Shown here one piece after another: positions 51,674 to 60,722 of a stretch of DNA of 64,000 nt (position 1 is its first letter; each line of letters begins with the position of its first letter). Where the stretch lies: positions 1-64,000 of the forward strand of contig NZ_CP035418.1 in NCBI RefSeq assembly GCF_004123675.1. Reading direction: 5' to 3'. Source of the DNA: Leisingera sp. NJS204. Lineage in GTDB: Bacteria; Pseudomonadota; Alphaproteobacteria; Rhodobacterales; Rhodobacteraceae. The translations under genes and the position numbers were made by a program. Under the pieces are notes generated by a model. That model worked only from the letters and a program-made list of their open reading frames with translations, was not told the origin of the DNA and ran no database searches.

Positions 51674-53236
51674 TCAGGCCTTGCCGAAGTAGCGCAGCAG
51701 TGCAAGCCCGTCGGGCCGCAGTGCCGGCACAACACCCGCCGAATGCACCACCGGTGTCGCCTCATGGGTCAGGAAGCGGTAGGCGCCGCTTTCCTCCATT
51801 ACGTCCTGCGCCCGCCGGTACAACTCGTCCCGCTTGGCCTGGTCGGTCAGCTGCGAGGCTTCGGTGTGGATCTTGTCGAATTCCTCATTGCTGAACTGTT
51901 CCCAGTTCCAGTGGCCGATCTGGTCAGTAATGAACCACGAGGTTGCGTAATACGGGTCCGGTGTCATTGAGTAGCGGTTCAGCACCAGCTGCAGGTCTTC
52001 GTTGTCTGCACTGGCCCAGAAGGCGCCGGATTCCAGCACGTTGACCTCAACCGTGATGCCGATCTGCGCCAGCGTTGCCTGAATGACCTGCGCCGCGGTG
52101 GTGAAGGTGGTCTTGTTCAGCGTGTCGAGCTTCAGCGTCACGTTGGTCTCGCCGGATTCGGCCAGTAGCTCTGCTGCTTTTGCAAAATCCGCCTGCGGCG
52201 GCACCAGCGACTGCGGGCGGTTGCCCGCAAGGCCCGGCGCGATGATGCCGGTGGAGGGGTCCACAGCGCCGAAATAGGCGGCCTCCAGCACCGAGGGCAC
52301 ATCAATCGCGTGCTGGATTGCCTGCCGCAGTTTCTTATTCTGCAGCTTGGGGTGATCCAGGTTCATGCCCAGCCAGGTGTAATACAGCGACGGGTATTCC
52401 AGCAGCGTGCCGCCATTCGGCACCCCGTCGCGGTAACGCTGTACCGACCCCAATGAGACGCGGGTAAAGTCCAGCTCACCCGCCTCAAAGGCGATCTCGG
52501 CTGTGTTTTCGTCGTCAATCGGCAGGATCTCAATGGTATCCCAGGCGGGCGCGTCACCTTTCCAGTCCGGATTGCGCTTCAGCACGGTTTTTTCCTTGGG
52601 CGACCAGCTGTCACGCAGGTAGGGACCGGATTCCGCCAGCGGATCAGTGGTTGCCTTGCCGCCTGCGGCCTCCCAGGCCTTTTTCGATACGATGTTGCCG
52701 GTGATATAGGGCAGCGCAATGCTCCACAGCGGCGCAAAGGGTTCCTTCAGCACGATGGTGCCCTCACGCTCGCCGGTCACTTCGACGTGGCTCAGCGGGC
52801 CCATGTCGGGCTTGTTCGGGCTTTCCGTCTCATCCGCGACGATGCGTTCAAAGCTGTATTTCACGTCTTCCGCGGTCATCGCGCCAAAGCCGTTTGTGAA
52901 CCCGATATCATCGCGCAGCGCGAATTTGATATGGGTCTCGTCGCCCTGTTCGATCATCGCGGCGGCGTCCATCTGCCAGTCCCATTCGCGGCCGGGCTTG
53001 TACTGGATCAGCTTGTTGTAGATCGAGGCGTGGATTTCCTCGTCGATCACACCCTTGGAAAACGCCGGGTCGATGCTTTGCAAATCACCGTAGGAGCGCA
53101 CCCGCAGCGTGCCGCCCTCTGCCGCCATGGCGCGGCCGCCCAGGCCCATCGGCAGCGCAGCCGCCGCCCCTAGCGCGGTTGCGCCTTTCAGAAAATTGCG
53201 GCGCCCCACCGGCGCTTTGGTCCATTCGATCTTCAT
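51674..53236 (-). CDS. Peptide-type ABC transporter substrate-binding protein (SBP_bac_5)
   Basis: A 520-residue periplasmic binding protein. A Tat-type signal is visible (RRNFLKGATALGAAAALPMG, residues about 12-31; cleavage near AMA-AE). Mature family stretches include LRVRSYGDLQSIDPAFSKGV near 45 and YGAM-type TAEDVKYSFERIVADETESP near 140. A GGAGG site precedes the ATG. Ligands of this family range from peptides to glutathione, nickel and opines, so the substrate is open. Confidence 0.92.
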   Translation of the reverse strand: MKIEWTKAPVGRRNFLKGATALGAAAALPMGLGGRAMAAEGGTLRVRSYGDLQSIDPAFSKGVIDEEIHASIYNKLIQYKPGREWDWQMDAAAMIEQGDETHIKFALRDDIGFTNGFGAMTAEDVKYSFERIVADETESPNKPDMGPLSHVEVTGEREGTIVLKEPFAPLWSIALPYITGNIVSKKAWEAAGGKATTDPLAESGPYLRDSWSPKEKTVLKRNPDWKGDAPAWDTIEILPIDDENTAEIAFEAGELDFTRVSLGSVQRYRDGVPNGGTLLEYPSLYYTWLGMNLDHPKLQNKKLRQAIQHAIDVPSVLEAAYFGAVDPSTGIIAPGLAGNRPQSLVPPQADFAKAAELLAESGETNVTLKLDTLNKTTFTTAAQVIQATLAQIGITVEVNVLESGAFWASADNEDLQLVLNRYSMTPDPYYATSWFITDQIGHWNWEQFSNEEFDKIHTEASQLTDQAKRDELYRRAQDVMEESGAYRFLTHEATPVVHSAGVVPALRPDGLALLRYFGKA

Positions 53237-53258
53237 GGTTTCCTCCCTTAAGATCAGA

Positions 53259-53619
53259 TCAAAGAAGCCCGCGCGGAAGGGTTTCAGCCCATTCCTTTGT
53301 CAGGACTTCCGTTTCATCCGCGCCTTCGGTGGCGCGCAATTTGCGGGTCAGATAGAAACTCTGCCCGTCGCAAAACATGGTGCTTTCTGTATCGATGGCG
53401 ACCTGCCTGCTTGGACAGATGCGGATAGCGGCGCTCCCACGTGCCGGCCCGGCCGGTGATGGCCAGCACGGCCTTGCCGTCGCACAATTCCTGTTCGGAA
53501 AATTCGTCATCAAAATCGCCTTCGCTGTCACCGGTGCCCTCCGGCAGCCACAGGCGTGCCGCAAGACGGCGCCCATCCGGCATCGGGATCCAGTGATGAA
53601 GGGTGCTTGCAGCGGGCAT
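53259..53619 (-). pseudogene. CocE/NonD family hydrolase, internal-deletion remnant
   Basis: Three separate pieces of a normally ~650-residue hydrolase are squeezed into about 360 bp. The N-terminal piece is MPAASTLHHWIPMPDGRRLA ARLWLPEG. A middle piece is GDSEGDFDDEFSEQELCDGK AV, from the alpha/beta-hydrolase core. The C-terminal piece, in another frame, is VAIDTESTMFCDGQSFYLTR followed by KLRATEG and EWAETLPRGLL. At least two internal deletions and a frameshift explain this. It lies directly upstream of the ABC operon on the same strand and was probably its first gene. Confidence 0.75.
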
Positions 53620-53746
53620 TGCGGTCTCTGGCTGGGTTGCGGTCCTTCTAGAAAACCCGGTTTCTTCAAATACGGAACTGTGCAAACATGCGCGAACTGA
53701 CGCTTTAAGATACTAACCAGCGTCAATTTGCGAAGGATACTGGGCA

Positions 53747-54550
53747 TTGCCGGAAAGTTTTTCAGAAAACCTGCGCTCGCTTTGCGCCGAACATGGCAGC
53801 ATCGCGCAGATCTGCCGCGAGATCGGAATCAACCGCCAGCAATTCAACCGCTACCTTAATGGCAGCAGCCTGCCCGCCGCCCACAACCTGCGCCGGATCG
53901 CCCGGTATTTCTCGATCCCGGAAGCGCAGCTGTTCACCGCGAACGCTGAATTCGAAACCCGGCTGGAGGCAGCCGCAGGCCCGGTGCAGCACAGCCCGGC
54001 AGACCGGTTCCTGTCGCCGTTCCGCGGCCAGCAGCGCAATCTCAAGCGCTACCTGGGCTTTTACCACGCCTATTTCCGCACCCCGTCCTGGGACGAGGGG
54101 ATCTTCTGCTCGCTGACCCGGTTTATTGAGCAGGACGGGTATATCCTGTCCCGCAACCTGGAAATCGCCCATGATCCCGAGCAAAGCATCCGGCAGATTT
54201 CGCGGTACGAAGGCATGGTCACCCTGCGCGGCAACCGGCTGTTCATCACCGAGCATGAGCGCGCCCGCGAAGGCAGCGTGGCGCAGACCATCCTGTTTTC
54301 GGCCCACCGTCAGCAGCTTAAGTACCTGCGCGGCATGACCATGGGGGTGGCCTGGCGGCCGTTTCCGCGCCCCTATGCGGCGCGGGCGATCTGGAAGCGC
54401 CTGGATGAGCGGGTCTCGGCGCGCGAGGCGATTGCCGCCTGCGGTGTCTACCCGGTCCGCAGCCCGCGGATCGACCCCACCGTGCGCAACTACTTGGAGA
54501 CCCCGGATAAAGAGGATCTTCCAGAAGCGCCGGGCAGCGTATTGTTCTAA
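53747..54550 (+). CDS. Helix-turn-helix (XRE-like) transcriptional regulator
   Basis: A 267-residue protein. An XRE-type HTH is at residues about 5-60 (LRSLCAEHGSIAQICREIGI, NRQQFNRYLNGSSLPAAHNL), followed by a ~200-residue domain I do not assign. TTG at 53747 is the start, with GAAGG about 11-15 bases upstream. It is divergent from the hydrolase remnant and peptide-type ABC operon and is their probable regulator. Similar long XRE-like proteins often control uptake operons in roseobacters. Confidence 0.8.
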   Translation: MPESFSENLRSLCAEHGSIAQICREIGINRQQFNRYLNGSSLPAAHNLRRIARYFSIPEAQLFTANAEFETRLEAAAGPVQHSPADRFLSPFRGQQRNLKRYLGFYHAYFRTPSWDEGIFCSLTRFIEQDGYILSRNLEIAHDPEQSIRQISRYEGMVTLRGNRLFITEHERAREGSVAQTILFSAHRQQLKYLRGMTMGVAWRPFPRPYAARAIWKRLDERVSAREAIAACGVYPVRSPRIDPTVRNYLETPDKEDLPEAPGSVLF

Positions 54551-54613
54551 GCAAAGCTTCGGTCTTTTGACCGGCATAGAGGCACGCGGCCCGTTCAGGC
54601 AGCCGCCACCGGG

Positions 54614-55387
54614 TTAGCCTTTGATCAGCGCCAGCATTTCACCGTGCAGTTCCGGAGTCGCTGCCGAAATCACCCGGCCGTCCGAGTTCAGCCCCAGCGG
54701 CAGGCCGTCCCAATCGGTGATCACCCCGCCTGCGGCTTCGATGACCGCTGACACCGGCAGGTAATCATAGGGCTGCAGGTCATAGTCGATCACCGCATCC
54801 GCATGGCCTGCTGCCAGCAGTGCGTGCGGATAGCAGTCATAGGCAAAGCGGCGGGTCTGGCCGGCCTGCATCAGCCGCTCGAACAAATGCGGATAGTCGC
54901 GGTGGATCTTGTCGCCCTCGTTGACGAACAGGATCGACCGGTCCAACCGGGTCTGTTCCGACACGCGGATCGGGGCGCCGTTCAGCGTCGCACCTTCACC
55001 GCGCACCCCCAGAAAGGTCTCCCCCAGGGCAGGCATGCCGATCACCCCGGCCTGAGGGACGCCGCCCTGCAAATACCCCAGCAGAAAGCCGAACAGCGGG
55101 TGGCCCGCCAGAAACGACCGGGTGCCGTCGATCGGGTCGATGATCCAGACATCGTTGCGGTCCTCACCGTCAAAGCCATGTTCCTCGCCAAAGATGCCGT
55201 GGCCGGGGAAATGCTGCGTCAGATAGGCGCGCACCTTGTCCTCGATCGCCTTGTCGGCCTGGGTGACCGGGCTTTCATCCGCCTTGAATTCAACCCCAAG
55301 CCGGCCGCGGAAATAACAGCGGGCGGCATCAGATGCGATTTCTGCAATCCGAACGGCGTGACCGGCGTAATCCTGTGTCGTCAGCAT
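54614..55387 (-). CDS. Inositol monophosphatase family protein (histidinol-phosphatase-like)
   Basis: A 257-residue Mg-dependent phosphatase. The metal-binding motifs are FGEEHG near residues 66-71 and WIIDPIDGTRSFLAGHPLFG near 82-101, with a C-terminal YDLQPYDYLPVSAVIEAAGG in place of the usual WDxAA. This pattern fits the HisN-type histidinol-phosphatase branch, though inositol or sugar phosphates are possible. It stands alone: no other histidine genes are nearby. Confidence 0.87.
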   Translation of the reverse strand: MLTTQDYAGHAVRIAEIASDAARCYFRGRLGVEFKADESPVTQADKAIEDKVRAYLTQHFPGHGIFGEEHGFDGEDRNDVWIIDPIDGTRSFLAGHPLFGFLLGYLQGGVPQAGVIGMPALGETFLGVRGEGATLNGAPIRVSEQTRLDRSILFVNEGDKIHRDYPHLFERLMQAGQTRRFAYDCYPHALLAAGHADAVIDYDLQPYDYLPVSAVIEAAGGVITDWDGLPLGLNSDGRVISAATPELHGEMLALIKG

Positions 55388-55703
55388 CGGTTTGATTTCA
55401 CTCCCATGATCTTTTGCTCCGAAGGCAATCCGGCGGTCTCCTGTTTCCGGATTGCTGGCAATGATTACCGTCCAGTAGACTTGCGGCTGCCCGCGCAGCA
55501 GCCTGCCTAAAGCCCTGGCTTGAGAGCAGACTTTCGCGAATGTGTGGAAATGGTCAACAGTTTTTGTGGCAAAATGACCGTTTTAAGGTCATTCATGGCG
55601 CTAATTTGTCATCCTGCACGATTTTACCGTCTCAATTGACCGTTTTTCATGCGGGCGGCCTGGTCCGGTTAAACTGCAGAATGCCGCCGCACTGCTTTCG
55701 AAG
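55388..55703. other. Gene-free spacer with AT-rich dyad
   Basis: About 316 bp without a gene. It contains the dyad AATGACC (55573-55579) and GGTCATT (55587-55593) around GTTTTAA, plus further TGACC/GGTCA-like half sites nearby (ATTGACCG near 55635). It could hold the promoter and an operator for the phosphatase gene, and the end of the luxR transcript. Nothing else is recognised. Confidence 0.4.
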
Positions 55704-56504
55704 CTAATGCGCCCCGGCAAGATGCCGGGTGGCCATGGAGAACAGCTCTGCCTGCGATGCAATTCCCAGTTTTGAATAGGCGTGATGCCGGTGGACTTTG
55801 ACAGTGCCCTCTGCAATCCCAAGATACGCGGCGGCCGAGGGTGTCGAATGCCCCTGCAGGACCAGCTGCACCACCTCGCGTTCCCGCGGGCTAAGGACGC
55901 CGGTGCCGAATGTCTGCATCCGGTCCTCCCAATCGGGCCTCTGGAAACCTTGTGCTGCCGTCTCTGCCTGTCCCCATTGCCGCAGAACCGCAGCTGAGAT
56001 CAATTGGAACACTGCATTCAGCCGCGCGTTATCCGCCGCCTCAAACCGTTGCCGGCGGGAAAAACGGGCCAGCGAGACGACGATCCAGCGCTCTGCCCCG
56101 TCTTGTACCAGCACGCCGATCTCGTCGCTGATGCTGATCTTGCGGTAAAAGGCGCGGTAGTATTCCGACCGGTAGAACGCCTCTGGTGCCAGATCCATCA
56201 ACCGGTAGGCCCCCGGAGTGCAGCCGTTGCGGCAGGCCTGATACAGCGGATCCAGAAGATAGGGGCCGCTGGCATAGAACTCCACGGTAATCGCCGCCTG
56301 CAGTTCATCCAGATCCTGATACAAGGAGACAGGCGGCAGCGCGCCCTCATAGCGTGAGATGACCATCGAATCAAAGCTGCAGCACTGCGACAGAATTTGC
56401 CGCAGCGCACCGGGAAAGCGGTCGGTGCCAAGTGTTTCTGCCATAGCAGCCAGGGCGGTCACCCAGCTGGCGGCCAACGGAGGGTGGGGAAATTCAGCGT
56501 TCAA
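55704..56504 (-). CDS. LuxR family transcriptional regulator
   Basis: A 266-residue regulator with a C-terminal LuxR/FixJ HTH (LSPREREVVQLVLQGHSTPS, AAAYLGIAEGTVKVHRHHAY, residues about 195-240). The N-terminal ~180 residues do not show clear autoinducer-binding or receiver motifs. There is no luxI gene in the window. TTG at 56504 is the start in the reading used; the first ATG would remove about 20 residues. It is divergent from a ureohydrolase gene and probably controls it. Confidence 0.85.
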   Translation of the reverse strand: MNAEFPHPPLAASWVTALAAMAETLGTDRFPGALRQILSQCCSFDSMVISRYEGALPPVSLYQDLDELQAAITVEFYASGPYLLDPLYQACRNGCTPGAYRLMDLAPEAFYRSEYYRAFYRKISISDEIGVLVQDGAERWIVVSLARFSRRQRFEAADNARLNAVFQLISAAVLRQWGQAETAAQGFQRPDWEDRMQTFGTGVLSPREREVVQLVLQGHSTPSAAAYLGIAEGTVKVHRHHAYSKLGIASQAELFSMATRHLAGAH

Positions 56505-56520
56505 ATCTATACCTATAGAT
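56505..56520. promoter_or_regulatory. Candidate operator at the luxR start
   Basis: ATCTATA-CC-TATAGAT is a perfect 7+2+7 palindrome touching the luxR TTG start. It lies in the 98-bp gap shared with the ureohydrolase gene. Binding there would block luxR translation or transcription and could also influence the divergent gene. Confidence 0.45.
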
Positions 56521-56602
56521 ATATGTCCTTTGCCAAGTTTACCGGCATAAGAACGGATTTCAAACTGGGGCCGACCGGAATTTCAACCTAACGGAGCCCC
56601 AG

Positions 56603-57574
56603 ATGACCGAAACCTCCAGCGTGAACCCCGTACAGGGCGACCTGGCTTTCACCCGCAGCAATGACCGCGGCGTGATTGCCGAGGCCAGCTATGCCGGCGC
56701 GCTCAGCTTTATGCGCCGCCGCTATACACGCGACCTCAGCAGCGCGGATGTGGCGGTGATGGGCGTGCCCTTTGACCTCTCGGTCTCCAGCCGCTCCGGC
56801 ACCCGTCTGGGGCCGCGCGCTGTACGCTCAGGCTCCAGTCATATCGCCTGGTCGAAACCCTGGCCCTGGAAGGCGGACCCATACGAGGCGCTGCGGGTGG
56901 TCGATTATGGCGATTGCGAGTTCGATTACGGCTATCCGCACAAGGTGCCGGGCCAGATCACCCAGGCCGCCCGTGATGTGCTGGCCAGTGATACCGCGCT
57001 GCTGTCGATCGGCGGCGATCATTTCATAACCTATCCGCTGCTAAAGGCGCATGCGGAGAAACACGGGCCCCTCAGCCTGATCCAGTTCGACGCCCACTCC
57101 GACACCTGGGCGGACGAGGAAGGCCGTATCGATCACGGCACCATGCTGTGGCACGCCATCCGCGAAGGGCTTGTGGATCCCGCCCGCTCGGTCCAGGTCG
57201 GCATCCGCACCCACAACCCCGACCCGATGGGCATGAACATCATCGACGCCATCGAGGTTCAGAAAACCGGCCCCGAGGCGGTGGCAGAGAAAATCCGCGC
57301 CATCACCGGCGACAGCAAAACTTATGTCACCTTCGACATCGACGCGCTGGAGCCTGCCTCGGCCCCCGGAACCGGCACGCCGGTGATTGGCGGTCTCAGC
57401 CCCTATCAGGCACAGGAGATCATCCGCGGGCTGGCGGGCATCGACGTGGTCGGCATGGACGTGGTCGAGGTCGCGCCGGCCTATGACATCTCTGAGATCA
57501 CCGCCATCGCCGCGGCCACCATCGCCAATGATCTGCTCTGTCTCTACGCCGCCGGACCCTCCGGCCAGCGGTGA
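56603..57574 (+). CDS. Ureohydrolase (agmatinase family), second copy
   Basis: A 323-residue manganese ureohydrolase. Motifs are GGDHFITYP near residues 137-145, QFDAHSDTWAD near 160-170 and FDIDALEPASAPGTGTPVIG near 243-262. These match the classical agmatinase pattern (xDAHxD, DIDxLxPxxAPGTGTP) more closely than the first copy, so this one is the better agmatinase candidate. It is divergent from luxR and followed by a terminator. Confidence 0.9.
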   Translation: MTETSSVNPVQGDLAFTRSNDRGVIAEASYAGALSFMRRRYTRDLSSADVAVMGVPFDLSVSSRSGTRLGPRAVRSGSSHIAWSKPWPWKADPYEALRVVDYGDCEFDYGYPHKVPGQITQAARDVLASDTALLSIGGDHFITYPLLKAHAEKHGPLSLIQFDAHSDTWADEEGRIDHGTMLWHAIREGLVDPARSVQVGIRTHNPDPMGMNIIDAIEVQKTGPEAVAEKIRAITGDSKTYVTFDIDALEPASAPGTGTPVIGGLSPYQAQEIIRGLAGIDVVGMDVVEVAPAYDISEITAIAAATIANDLLCLYAAGPSGQR

Positions 57575-57601
57575 GGCGGTTGTTAACGCCAAAGCGGTAG
57601 A

Positions 57602-57630
57602 CGCCCCGGCTTCTGCAGCCGGGGCGGTCT
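57602..57630 (+). terminator. Rho-independent terminator after ureohydrolase gene
   Basis: CGCCCCGGCT (57602-57611) and AGCCGGGGCG (57617-57626) form a 10-bp stem with loop TCTGC, followed by GTCTTT. It lies 28 bp after the stop. Confidence 0.75.
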
Positions 57631-57738
57631 TTGCGGCGGACAGGCTGCCGCCGCCAGGGCAGTCATACCCGCCCGGCGGGCACCGCTGCTGATCCGGTGC
57701 CAGTCAACGGCGCTGTCAGCGTTAGGGGGCAGGACCCC

Positions 57739-58947
57739 TTATTGCACCACCGGCTCCTGCGCCAGTTCCAGATGCAATTCGTTGCCGGTGTAAGGGCTAG
57801 CGGCAATTGCGGCCTCGTCCAGTTCGACGCCCAGCCCTGGCTCAGCCGACGGGATCACATAGCCGTCTTCCCAGGTGATCGAGGATTTGAGACAGGACAT
57901 ATACGGTCCCTCAAAGGTGCCGATCGACTCCAGGATCAGAAAATTCGGACTGCAGGTTGCAATCTGGATGTTCGCCGCCGCCACCACCGGCCCGCAATAG
58001 AGATGCGGCGCGATCTGCGCCTGCCGTGTTTCGGCCATGCTGGCGATTTTCTTGGCCTCCAGCAGGCCGCCAACGCGCCCCAGGTCCATCTGCAGGATTG
58101 ACGCAGCACCGGCCTCCAGCACGCGGGCGAATTCATGTTTGGTGCACAGCCGCTCGCCGGTGGATATCGGCACCGAAGTAAACCGCGCCACCTCGGCCAT
58201 ATCGGCGGGGTTTTCCGGCGTGGTCGGCTCCTCGAACCACAGCGGCTCATAGGGTTCCAGCCGCCGCGCCATGCGTTTGGCGCCAGAGACAGTGAATTGA
58301 CCGTGGGTACCGAACAACAGATCGGCGCGGGTGCCGACCGCCTCGCGGATGCGTTTGACGAACAGCTCGCTGCGCTCCAGATCCTCCAGCCGCGGCTGAT
58401 GCCCGTCATAGATCGTATACGGCCCGGCAGGGTCGAACTTCACCGCGGTGAAGCCCTTGTCCACCTGTATCAGGGCCGCCTCTGCCGCCATGTCCGGGTC
58501 GTTGTAGACATTGGGCGTGTCCGGGTCCGGGTAGACGTCGCCGTCCGCTGGGTACAAATAGGTATAGCTGCGCAGTTTCTCGTGCACCTGGCCGCCCATC
58601 AGCTCATAAACCGGCTTGCCGGCTGCCTTGCCGATGATGTCCCAGCAGGCCATTTCCAAACCGCTGAGCACACCCATCACGGTCACGTCAGGCCGCAGCG
58701 TGTATCCCGCGCCATAAGATTTGCGCCACAGCTTCTCGATATGATGCGGATCACAGCCTGCGAACTGGCGCGCAAACATCTCCTCGGCCATCGCACAGCA
58801 CAGATCGGGGCCGAATGTGGCGTTGTAAATCTCCCCCGCTCCGGTGATGCCGCAAGCGGTGGTCAGACGCACAAAGATGAAATACCGCCCGCCGTGGCGC
58901 GGCGGCGGATTGCCGAACACAAAGGTTTCGATCTTGTCGAGTTTCAT
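57739..58947 (-). CDS. Mandelate racemase/muconate lactonizing enzyme family protein
   Basis: A 402-residue enolase-superfamily enzyme, most likely an acid-sugar dehydratase or similar. The N-terminal capping domain is followed by the barrel with AVKFDPAGPYTIYDG near residues 178-192, LLFGTHGQFTVSGAKRMARR and the metal-binding WFEEPTTPENPADMAEVARF near 246. Metal and base residues beyond these were not resolved, so the substrate is left open. ATG at 58947 (start MKLDKIETFVFGN) is chosen over one six codons upstream. It is 14 bp after the GMC oxidoreductase gene. Confidence 0.87.
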   Translation of the reverse strand: MKLDKIETFVFGNPPPRHGGRYFIFVRLTTACGITGAGEIYNATFGPDLCCAMAEEMFARQFAGCDPHHIEKLWRKSYGAGYTLRPDVTVMGVLSGLEMACWDIIGKAAGKPVYELMGGQVHEKLRSYTYLYPADGDVYPDPDTPNVYNDPDMAAEAALIQVDKGFTAVKFDPAGPYTIYDGHQPRLEDLERSELFVKRIREAVGTRADLLFGTHGQFTVSGAKRMARRLEPYEPLWFEEPTTPENPADMAEVARFTSVPISTGERLCTKHEFARVLEAGAASILQMDLGRVGGLLEAKKIASMAETRQAQIAPHLYCGPVVAAANIQIATCSPNFLILESIGTFEGPYMSCLKSSITWEDGYVIPSAEPGLGVELDEAAIAASPYTGNELHLELAQEPVVQ

Positions 58948-58961
58948 CACGGGGTTCCCTG

Positions 58962-60620
58962 TCATTCAGCCGCCAACGGCCTGTTTTCATTGTCTTCCAG
59001 AACCAGTTCCGCGCCACGCGCCGCCAGCATCATGGTAGGCGCATTGGTGTTGCCCGAGGTCACATTCGGGAACGCGGACGCGTCAATCACCCGCAGTCCG
59101 TCCATGCCATGCACCCTTAGCCGCGCGTCCAGCACCGAGCCGGCGGCATCCCTGCCCATCCGGCAGGTGCAGGCCGCATGGAACACGCTGCCGGCGCGTT
59201 CCCGGAAATTCTCCAGCAGCGCCGCATCGTCCATTTCCAGAATATCCGGCGCCCGCCGCTCCCGCGTCACCGCCTTGATGGCCGGGGTCTGCGCCAATGC
59301 TTGCAGCAGATGGCTGGCACGCACCGCGGTTGCCTTATCCTCGTCGGTAGACAGCGCGTTCGGCTCGATCCGCGGCGCCTGCGCCGGGTCGGCGGATTGG
59401 ATTGTGATCTGCCCCCGGCTGGTCGGCCGGCTTGGCTGCACGCACAGCAGGAACCCGTTGTCCTTGTCGATCTGCGGCTTGCCGCTGGCGCGTGTCGAAT
59501 AAGACGCCGGGTTGCAGTAGACCTGCACATCCGGCAGTGCTGCGCCTTTGGTGCGGACAAAACCGCTGCACTGGTTCACCGGAACGCTTAAGGGTCCGTT
59601 ACGGGTCAGCACATAGCGCAGCCCGGCCTTCATCTGGCCGGCAAAGCTGCCCAGCCTGTCGTTCAAAGTTGCCGTATTTGCCCAAAAGAAATGCGACACC
59701 GCCAGATGATCCTGCAGTCCCTGCCCCACTTGCGGCAGATCATGGGCGACCTCGATGCCATGGCGCTGAAGCAGATTAGCCGGGCCGATGCCGGACAATT
59801 GCAGGAGCTGCGGCGAGTTCACCGCGCCAGCGCTCAGGATCACCTCCCGCGCGGCCTTTGCCTGTATCACCCGGCCCTTCACCCGGTAGGCGACGCCAGT
59901 CGCCCGCCCGCCCGCTGTCAGCACCTTTTCCACCAGCGCGCCGCTGACCACGGTCAGATTGCCGCGCTTCATTGCGGGCCTTAGGAAGGCGTCAGCCGAG
60001 GACCAGCGCCGCCCGTCTTTCACCGTGCTGCGCACATAGCCCATGCCTTCACCCGGCAGCGTATTGGCCCCGGCTTCAGCGCGCGCGTTCATATCCGGCA
60101 GGAACGGCCAGCCCATTTCCCGGGCACCGGCCAGAAAGTTCCGGGCAAAAGGATGCATCCGCTCGCTCAGATCGGTGACCCGCACCGGGCCTTTGCCCCG
60201 CAGCCGTCGATTGCCGCCCTGCCACTCATCATGGCATTCCAGCGCCTCATAGCTGCGGCGGACATTTTTCCAGCCCCAGCCCTTGGCGCCAGCCGCTTCC
60301 CAGTCGTCAAAATCATGCGGCAACCCGCGCACATAGGCCATCGCGTTGATCGAGCTGGAACCGCCCAGGACCTTGCCCCGCGGCCAATAGGCCTGACGCC
60401 CGTTCAGGCCCGGATCCGGTGCCGCCGAATAGCGCCAGTTCACTGCTGGATCCGAAAAGGTGAACCCGTAACCCACTGGAACCTTGATCCAAAACCGCCG
60501 GTCTGTACCGCCTGCTTCAATTAGCAGCACAGTGTAGCGGCCATTCGCTGTCAGCTTGTCTGCCAGCACACAGCCCGCCGAACCGGCCCCTGCGATAATG
60601 AAGTCATATGTTTGTGCCAT
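58962..60620 (-). CDS. GMC family oxidoreductase (choline dehydrogenase-like)
   Basis: A 552-residue FAD enzyme oxidising an alcohol or sugar hydroxyl. It has the FAD-binding IIAGAGSAGCVLADKL near residues 8-23 and E-containing LLIEAGG, the GMC signature RGKVLGGSSSINAMAYVRGL near 86-105, the second signature GAVNSPQLLQLSGIGP near 265 and the C-terminal catalytic HAACTCRMG. It resembles BetA, but in this context (enolase-superfamily neighbour) the alcohol may be another polyol. It is divergent from LysR. Confidence 0.9.
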   Translation of the reverse strand: MAQTYDFIIAGAGSAGCVLADKLTANGRYTVLLIEAGGTDRRFWIKVPVGYGFTFSDPAVNWRYSAAPDPGLNGRQAYWPRGKVLGGSSSINAMAYVRGLPHDFDDWEAAGAKGWGWKNVRRSYEALECHDEWQGGNRRLRGKGPVRVTDLSERMHPFARNFLAGAREMGWPFLPDMNARAEAGANTLPGEGMGYVRSTVKDGRRWSSADAFLRPAMKRGNLTVVSGALVEKVLTAGGRATGVAYRVKGRVIQAKAAREVILSAGAVNSPQLLQLSGIGPANLLQRHGIEVAHDLPQVGQGLQDHLAVSHFFWANTATLNDRLGSFAGQMKAGLRYVLTRNGPLSVPVNQCSGFVRTKGAALPDVQVYCNPASYSTRASGKPQIDKDNGFLLCVQPSRPTSRGQITIQSADPAQAPRIEPNALSTDEDKATAVRASHLLQALAQTPAIKAVTRERRAPDILEMDDAALLENFRERAGSVFHAACTCRMGRDAAGSVLDARLRVHGMDGLRVIDASAFPNVTSGNTNAPTMMLAARGAELVLEDNENRPLAAE

Positions 60621-60722
60621 GGCGAACCCGGGTCCCTTGATGCCGCCAGCTTGCGCATTGGCGTACAGTTAATTCAAACAATGGGTTTTGCCCCTAAGGC
60701 TAAGCTGTGCTTAAAGGTATGA

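Noticed and set aside
53259-53747. A 162-codon frame as an independent small protein
   Set aside because: Only its C-terminal part resembles a known protein (CocE/NonD end), and the matching N-terminus is in another frame; a deletion remnant explains it better.
55704-56504. A quorum-sensing circuit
   Set aside because: No luxI-type gene is in the window, and the N-terminal domain shows no clear autoinducer-binding signature.
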